Shown here one piece after another: positions 59,217 through 64,000 of a DNA stretch of 64,000 nt (position 1 is its first letter; every line of letters begins with the position of its first letter). Where the stretch lies: contig NZ_AP024620.1 of assembly GCF_023734095.1 (NCBI RefSeq), positions 2,166,501 through 2,230,500 on the forward strand. The letters run 5' to 3'. The DNA comes from Moorella sp. Hama-1. Its GTDB lineage: Bacteria > Bacillota > DSM-521 > Neomoorellales > Neomoorellaceae. A program made the position numbers and the translations under genes. The notes below the pieces were generated by a model, which searched no databases, was not told where the DNA came from, and saw nothing but the letters and a program-made list of their open reading frames with translations.

Positions 59217-60458
59217 ATGACTATACTACTCGGCGATTGCTTAAGTAAAATGGCGGGTATTGAAAGCGCAACAATAGACTTAGTATATCTTGATCCACCT
59301 TTTTTCTCTCAGAAAAACCATCGTCTTAAACCAAGGGACAATTCTAAAGAATACACATATGAAGATGTTTGGGGGTCACTTGAGGCTTACCTCTCTTTCA
59401 TGAAAGAATGCTTAATTCAGTGTAGAAGAGTCTTGAAGAATACGGGGAGTATTTTCTTGCATTGCGATAGATCAGCCTCTCACCATTTAAGGTTATTACT
59501 TGACGAAACGTTTGGAACAGACATGTTCCAAAGCGAGATTATTTGGGCATATAGACGGTGGTCAAGTAAGAAAAAGGGCTTGTTAAATTCCCATCAGACA
59601 ATCTTTTTTTATAGTAAGACTAAGGACTTCAAATTTAATACCATTTATACCGACTATTCACCAACCACGAACATTGACCAAATACTGCAAGAAAGAGAGC
59701 GAGATATTAACGGGAAATCAGTTTATAAGAGGGATGAATACGGCAACATCATTATCGGTAAGGAGAAGAAGGGTGTTCCGTTATCTGATGTTTGGTATAT
59801 TCCCTATTTGAACCCTAAAGCCAAAGAAAGAGTTGGGTACCCAACACAAAAACCAGTATTATTGCTTGAGCAAATAATAAGGATTGCCTCGGATGAAAAC
59901 GACCTTATTCTTGATCCTTTCTGTGGAAGTGGTACAACTTTGATCGCTGCAAAGCTGTTAAATCGCAGATTTATTGGTATTGACAATTCGGTAGAAGCAG
60001 TAAATCTTACCAAACATAGACTGTATAATCCAATTATCTCAAGATCGGCATATATTGAAAAGGGAGCAGATAGCTATATTGAAAAGAGTAGTATGGAGCT
60101 TGAAATCCTAAAGAGCATAAACGCGATACCTGTTCAAAGAAATAGTGGGATAGATGGGTTTTTGAAGAAACTGTATCATGGTAAACCGATATCTATTAGG
60201 TTCCAAAAAGAACACGAACCCTTACAGGAAGCCAAGAATAGATTAATTACTGCGAGTAAGGCCAAAGAGTGCGGTTTGATGATATTGTTCAGAACCAACC
60301 TTTTAGATCAGTCCACTTTCATGTCCGCTCAGAAAGAACTAGACCAAAATCTTCTGGTCATCGATAGCTATGACTTGATCATTAGAAACTGGATAAAAAA
60401 CAAATCCAAGGAACATCCGAATAATCGGTTATGTCCAAGAGCTGCTGTAAAATATTGA
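59217..60458 (+). CDS. DNA adenine/cytosine-N4 methyltransferase, beta class
   Basis: 413 residues. Catalytic motif IV DPPF (26-29) comes before the SAM motif I DPFCGSGTT (233-241) with GIDNSVEAVNLTKHR, the beta-class order; PTQKP at 209-213 is the usual motif X region. DPPF marks an amino-methyltransferase (N6-A or N4-C). A C-terminal extension of about 130 residues (from about 285) has no known domain and may be specificity or oligomer part. It protects host DNA from the endonuclease upstream. AT-rich. Confidence 0.92.
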   Translation: MTILLGDCLSKMAGIESATIDLVYLDPPFFSQKNHRLKPRDNSKEYTYEDVWGSLEAYLSFMKECLIQCRRVLKNTGSIFLHCDRSASHHLRLLLDETFGTDMFQSEIIWAYRRWSSKKKGLLNSHQTIFFYSKTKDFKFNTIYTDYSPTTNIDQILQERERDINGKSVYKRDEYGNIIIGKEKKGVPLSDVWYIPYLNPKAKERVGYPTQKPVLLLEQIIRIASDENDLILDPFCGSGTTLIAAKLLNRRFIGIDNSVEAVNLTKHRLYNPIISRSAYIEKGADSYIEKSSMELEILKSINAIPVQRNSGIDGFLKKLYHGKPISIRFQKEHEPLQEAKNRLITASKAKECGLMILFRTNLLDQSTFMSAQKELDQNLLVIDSYDLIIRNWIKNKSKEHPNNRLCPRAAVKY

Positions 60459-60811
60459 GGCCTGGTTCACACAGTGGCGTTTAATATTCATCATCGGCTG
60501 TGTACTATACTTACTATAAAAAGTGATATAGCCCCCTTTGGAGAATGGTATAGGTGGGATAAAAACCAAACCTATCAATTGGAATAAAGAAAGACTAGCT
60601 AAAAGACGGGCTGAACGTAAACAAGCGCAAAAAACAACTACCAATAGGCCGCCCCCAGGATTACTATAGTAATGCACTTCGTAATGCAGTGGGGATGAAA
60701 AAGCATTGAAAAAAGCTAAACAGCAGGGATTTATACCAGCAGCAAGGACGGAAAAGCCCGCAAAATCCGGCTTTCTTTAATTAGGCTAAACTGCCTTAAA
60801 TAAAGATTAAA
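60459..60811. other. Right end of the island, no gene
   Basis: Only a short frame NWNKERLAKRRAERKQAQ (about 60566-60640) has coding character, with no start; it may be the tail of a lost gene. AAAGCCCG / CCGGCTTT-like hairpin with T run at about 60751-60778 (plus strand). Confidence 0.45.
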
Positions 60812-60869
60812 GGACTCAAAAGCCAGTGGTAGCAATACCGTGCGGGTTCGACCCCCGCCTTCGGCACCA
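60812..60869 (+). repeat. attR-like direct repeat (displaced tRNA-Leu 3' end)
   Basis: 58 bp matching 57475-57532 except one base; contains the anticodon arm to CCA end, without the 5' half of the tRNA. It is not a functional tRNA. Confidence 0.9.
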
Positions 60870-60913
60870 AAAAAATTAATATATCCGGCGTTGGTGGTGG
60901 GATCCGCCGGAGA

Positions 60914-60966
60914 CAAAAACCCTTGGACGCTAACTAATATTAAAGGCGTTAAGGGGTTTTTCTTTT
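60914..60966 (+). terminator. Terminator of the original tRNA-Leu unit
   Basis: AAAAACCCTT...GACGCTAAC / GGCGTTAAGGGGTTTTT stem with CTTTTT tail, 45 bp after the displaced tRNA end. It fits the pre-island tRNA transcript. Confidence 0.75.
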
Positions 60967-61125
60967 TGTGGTTACCCTTGCTGGGGGTATTTCCTGCCAG
61001 GAGGATTTTCCTGCCCTTTTTCCGCCTGGAACCCCCTCCAGGTAGCTTTGCCCGCTGCCTGTCCTCCGTGATAGACTCTTAAAGGAACACTCATTGACCA
61101 CCGCTCAGGGGAGGGTCCAGTTGGT

Positions 61126-62088
61126 ATGGCTATAAAGGAAGAAGCCCTCAGGCGGCGAATAACCCCTGGATGCGCCGCCGGATCAGCCCGCCGCCTGGGT
61201 TATGCGGCTATTATCCTGGCTGCCCTCCTTTACGGGGGCAACGTCATCGCCGGCCGGGTGGTGGCGCCCCTGGTACCGCCCCTGGCCATGGCCACGGCGC
61301 GGGGGCTACTGGGCCTGCCGGTGCTGCTCTTTTTTGCCCTGAGGGCCGGGACCAGGCCCCGGCCGGCAGACCTGCCCTATATGGCCTTGATGGGCTTCCT
61401 GGGGATTAGTGTAGCCTACGGCTCCTTTGCCTGGTCCATGCAAAACAGCCCGGCGGTTAATGCCTCCATTATCTTCGCCACCTTTCCCGCCGTCACCCTA
61501 GTCCTGCTGGCCCTCGGCTGGCACGTGAAACCCAATCGTTACCAGATAGCGGGCATCATAATCGCCTTTACCGGCTTGGCCCTGGTCACCGCCCAGGGTT
61601 CCCTGGAGCGACTCCTGGCCCTGCGCTTCCAGCCGGTGGATCTGGTCCTCCTGACCAATGTTGTCGCCGCCTCCCTGTATAACATCCTGGGACAGAGGAT
61701 GGTGGAACGTTACTCGCCCGTTGTCACCAGCGCCTATTCCCTGCTCTTCGGCACCCTCTTTCTTCTCCCTGCCGGCTTCTGGGAAGTCGCCCACCAGGGC
61801 TGGTACTTGCCCCCCTCCGGCTGGCTCCTCCTTATCTATATGGGCTGTATCATTGCCGGCCTAGCCATCTTACTTAACTTCGAAGCCATCGAACGCATCG
61901 GCTGCGGCCCGGTAGCCATGTTTAACAACCTGAACCCCATCTCGGCCATCGCTCTGGCAGCCCTGCTCCTGGGGGAAAAACTGAGCTGGTACCACTGGGC
62001 CGGGATTATCCTCGTCCTGGGGGGTGTCTGCCTCTCCTTGAGGCAGCCCGGGGGGCGACAACAGGCGAAAAAAGCACACCAGCAGTAA
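61126..62088 (+). CDS. EamA/DMT family transporter
   Basis: 320 residues, ten predicted helices in two EamA repeats: IILAALLYGGNVIAGRVVAP (about 28-47) begins repeat 1, and NVVAASLYNILGQRMVERYSP begins repeat 2 (about 183); VAMFNNLNPISAIALAALLLG with EKLSWYHWAGIILVLGGV is the family ending. It exports or imports a metabolite (amino acid, purine or sugar phosphate type), identity unknown. ATG 61126 follows GGGGAGG. A strong terminator lies just after. Confidence 0.9.
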   Translation: MAIKEEALRRRITPGCAAGSARRLGYAAIILAALLYGGNVIAGRVVAPLVPPLAMATARGLLGLPVLLFFALRAGTRPRPADLPYMALMGFLGISVAYGSFAWSMQNSPAVNASIIFATFPAVTLVLLALGWHVKPNRYQIAGIIIAFTGLALVTAQGSLERLLALRFQPVDLVLLTNVVAASLYNILGQRMVERYSPVVTSAYSLLFGTLFLLPAGFWEVAHQGWYLPPSGWLLLIYMGCIIAGLAILLNFEAIERIGCGPVAMFNNLNPISAIALAALLLGEKLSWYHWAGIILVLGGVCLSLRQPGGRQQAKKAHQQ

Positions 62089-62127
62089 GGGCTTCCCCCT
62101 GGGGAAGCCCTTACTGCTGGCTGTTTT
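62079..62127. terminator. Bidirectional terminator
   Basis: CCAGCAGTAAGGGCTTCCCC (62079-62098) pairs perfectly with 62101-62120 around CT, followed by GCTGTTTTTT. It serves the EamA gene and the convergent glucanotransferase. Confidence 0.88.
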
Positions 62128-62131
62128 TTAC

Positions 62132-64000
62132 TCATATATCAGCGCCCCAAGTTTCCCTCCGCAGGCGATTTATCTCCTCTAACAGGGCCACTACTCCGGG
62201 TAGCCGGCTGAACTCCTCCAGGCTGTACCTGGCCCGACGCTGCCAGTTGGGATACTCGGCTACGGTACCGGGGATATTCTGGGGTTCCGTCTCCAGCCAC
62301 AGGTCCTCCAGGTTTACCGACAGTAAACGCGCCGGGCTGGCGGCCAGGTGGGCTAGGGAGGCCCTTAGGAGGCTGGCCGTAGCCGTCGTGGGCAGCTCCA
62401 GGTGGCCCTGGTTATAGAGGAAGATGGGCAGGGCCGCCCGCTGACGGCCTCGTTTCCCCCGCCAGAAGGCGGCAAAGGGCGGCATATCGTGGGTATTCAA
62501 GCTGGCCAGGCTCCTGGTGGCAACCGGTGGCAAGGCCCGGCGCGGTTTTCCGGTATACTCGGAGGACAGGACATACATACGGTAGATGTTGTGCCGGGCC
62601 ATGGCCCGGCGGACGTAAGCCGGGACGGTGCCCAGGTCCTCCCCTACCAGGAGGGCCTGGTGGCGCCGGGACTCCAGGCTCAAAATGGCGTAGAGTTCCC
62701 TGGCGTGGTAGCGCACATAGACTCCTTCCCTGGCTGTCAGGCCGCCGGGGATCCAGTAGAGGTGGTGCAGCCCCATGACGTGGTCCAGGCGCAAGATGCC
62801 GGCGTGGTGCAAGTGCTGGCGCAGGCAGGCGCGGTAGTAGCGGTAGCCATCCAGCCGGATTCCCTCCGGGTGCAGGGGCGGAAAGCCCCAGTCCTGCCCC
62901 TGACGAAAAAAGGTGTCGGGAGGAGCGCCACTGCTGGCTGTTGTGGCAAAGGCCTGGCGGTAGCGCCAGACGTCATACCCTGCGCCGTGGACTCCCAAGG
63001 GGAAGTCCAGGTATAAACCCGGGCCGCTACGCCGGGCTACGGCGGCTACCTCCTGCAGCTGCCGGTGGGCCTGCCACTGGACGTAGAGATGGTACTGCAG
63101 GGCTTCCAGATGGTAATCGCCCTCAGCGAGGTTACCCTCCCGCATCCGGGCGGGCCAAGCCGGCCAGGTGGCGTGCTGTTTCTCCACGGTGGCCCGGAAG
63201 CGAGCATAATCCAGGGCCTCCGGGCGGCCGGCCAACCAGCGCTGGAGCTCTTCCTGTCCCCCGGGATAGGCGCTGAAGAAGCTGCGGGCGCAGACCTCCA
63301 GGAGGCGGCGTTTCAGGGCCATGCCTCGGCGGTAGTCCACCAGGGGCGCGGCCTGCAGGGAGGCTATCTCCTGCCGGACCGCCGCCGTATTATAAAGCTC
63401 CTGGGCCTCCGGGCAGCGCCGGGCTTCTTCCAGGCGGGAGGTATCCAGATAAAACTCGTTCCAGAAAAGGCGGCTGGCGGGCTGGTAGGGGCTGGGGGCG
63501 AAGGGCTCGTCCAGGAAGACCGCCAGGAGGGGCAGGGTGCCGGTAAAACCGGCACCCTGGCTGCCGGCCCAGCGTACCAGGGCCTCCAGGTCGCCGAAGT
63601 CCCCGGCCCCCTGGCTACTGCGGGTATGGAGGGCATAGAGGGGGAGGAAACACCCCCAGAGGCGCTCCTCCTTCCCGCCCCTGCCCGGGCTGCTTACCCG
63701 GCCCTTTCCATCCTCAAGATGGCCAGGGGTACTCCTCCCGGCCAGGTCCCAGGCCCGGGAGGGGGCGGCAATGACCAGGACCTCCCGGGTACGGCCGGCC
63801 AGGTGCAAATGGAGGTTATGGTAACCCCACGGCAGCCCGGCGGGCAGGGTAAGCTGCCGGGCTGTAAAGGTCACCCCTTCTATTGTGGCCGTCCGGGTCA
63901 GGGGCAGGCGGTCCGGCTCAAGGACCCACCGCCGCAGCCGGCCGTCCTCCAGTTGCAGCCGGCACTCCAGGGGGGCCGCAGCCTGTCCGGCCGGCAGGCG
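62132..64000 (-). CDS. malQ: 4-alpha-glucanotransferase (GH77), 5' part outside window
   Basis: At least 622 residues; the frame is open to base 64000, so the GTG at 63874 is internal and the true start lies further on. LYALHTRSSQGAGDFGDLEA (key G-D-F-G-D-L), FAPSPYQPASRLFWNEFYLD, then ILRLDHVMGLHHLYWIPGG (nucleophile Asp), LVGEDLGTVPAYVRRAM (acid/base Glu) and SLNTHDMPPFAAFW (stabilising Asp) are all present. It moves glucan chains between maltooligosaccharides or glycogen (amylomaltase). The N-terminal region in the window before the catalytic barrel is a beta domain (LEDGRLRRWVLEPDRLPL). Confidence 0.93.
   Translation of the reverse strand, partial: RLPAGQAAAPLECRLQLEDGRLRRWVLEPDRLPLTRTATIEGVTFTARQLTLPAGLPWGYHNLHLHLAGRTREVLVIAAPSRAWDLAGRSTPGHLEDGKGRVSSPGRGGKEERLWGCFLPLYALHTRSSQGAGDFGDLEALVRWAGSQGAGFTGTLPLLAVFLDEPFAPSPYQPASRLFWNEFYLDTSRLEEARRCPEAQELYNTAAVRQEIASLQAAPLVDYRRGMALKRRLLEVCARSFFSAYPGGQEELQRWLAGRPEALDYARFRATVEKQHATWPAWPARMREGNLAEGDYHLEALQYHLYVQWQAHRQLQEVAAVARRSGPGLYLDFPLGVHGAGYDVWRYRQAFATTASSGAPPDTFFRQGQDWGFPPLHPEGIRLDGYRYYRACLRQHLHHAGILRLDHVMGLHHLYWIPGGLTAREGVYVRYHARELYAILSLESRRHQALLVGEDLGTVPAYVRRAMARHNIYRMYVLSSEYTGKPRRALPPVATRSLASLNTHDMPPFAAFWRGKRGRQRAALPIFLYNQGHLELPTTATASLLRASLAHLAASPARLLSVNLEDLWLETEPQNIPGTVAEYPNWQRRARYSLEEFSRLPGVVALLEEINRLRRETWGADI

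Larger units (their letters stand above)
57533..60811. mobile_element. Small genomic island in tRNA-Leu (CAA)
   Basis: About 3.3 kb between two copies of the tRNA 3' end. It holds a broken thermonuclease gene and a complete restriction-modification pair, the latter clearly more AT-rich than the rest of the window. The tRNA promoter is on the left and a terminator fits after the right repeat, so the original tRNA transcription unit can be rebuilt by removing the island. No integrase gene is present. Confidence 0.85.

Noticed and set aside
60812-60869. Second tRNA-Leu gene
   Set aside because: Only the anticodon arm to CCA end is present, without the acceptor 5' strand or D arm; it is a displaced attachment repeat.

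Overview
The window looks like chromosome of a thermophilic, strictly anaerobic, acetogen-type Firmicute, most probably Moorella (inference from gene content and style: GC-rich Gram-positive genes with strong AGGAGG sites and many GTG/TTG starts; superoxide reductase, rubredoxins, 2-oxoacid:ferredoxin oxidoreductase, molybdate/tungstate uptake with Moco synthesis genes). No rRNA, CRISPR array or phage structural module is visible.

Layout. 1-1.5 kb: end of korA, then korB. 1.5-4.2 kb: CPH-type copper ATPase followed by a decayed flavin disulfide oxidoreductase. 4.4-11.5 kb: heat-shock block on the minus strand (hsp20, flavin reductase, clpB, a DnaJ with a reduced zinc region, dnaK). 11.8-14.0 kb: oxygen-defence block (desulfoferrodoxin, rubredoxin, rubredoxin-like peptide, ferritin-like protein, FeS flavoprotein). 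14.1-16.2 kb: small-protein cluster (DUF1659, DUF2922, YvrJ, zinc ribbon) followed by a two-frame gene that resembles ComK. 16.5-24.4 kb: TrkA-type K+ regulator, tRNA-Gly/Cys/Leu, thioesterase, DEAD-box helicase, a frameshifted STAS gene, a truncated BTAD regulator, M24 peptidase, YmaF, tRNA-Val/Asp/Phe. 24.5-29.5 kb: agmatinase, spermidine synthase, Na/Pi cotransporter and PhoU behind a Pho-box-like site. 29-36 kb: mobB, moeA, mobA, modCBA, with a Moco-type riboswitch and terminator before modA, then a LysR regulator divergent from ldh. 37-41 kb: triple-HTH regulator, thioredoxin-like protein/CcdA, membrane glycosyltransferase. 41.2-45.6 kb: a small ferredoxin gene cut in two by a pair of IS1634-type elements. 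45.6-53.9 kb: DUF3243, nitroreductase, polA-mutM-ytaF-coaE-lytic transglycosylase, nicotinate phosphoribosyltransferase. 54-57.5 kb: tRNA-Leu(GAG), amidase-domain protein, ECF sigma/anti-sigma pair. 57.5-60.9 kb: a small AT-rich restriction-modification island in tRNA-Leu(CAA). 61-64 kb: EamA transporter and the start-less end of a 4-alpha-glucanotransferase.

The most noteworthy signals are: (1) the island at tRNA-Leu(CAA), bounded by a 58-bp direct repeat with one mismatch, which carries an ApaLI-like endonuclease, a beta-class methyltransferase and a broken thermonuclease gene but no integrase; (2) the ferredoxin gene split by two IS copies enclosing 371 bp of foreign DNA, with matching target repeats only at the outer ends and a mosaic identity pattern between the copies; (3) an apparent ComK-like gene split over two frames beside the DUF1659/DUF2922/YvrJ cluster; (4) a dispersed intergenic repeat family seen at seven or more places; (5) several decaying regulators or enzymes (STAS, BTAD regulator, MerA-like flavoprotein). 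All functional calls rest on reading motifs by eye; no database search was run.
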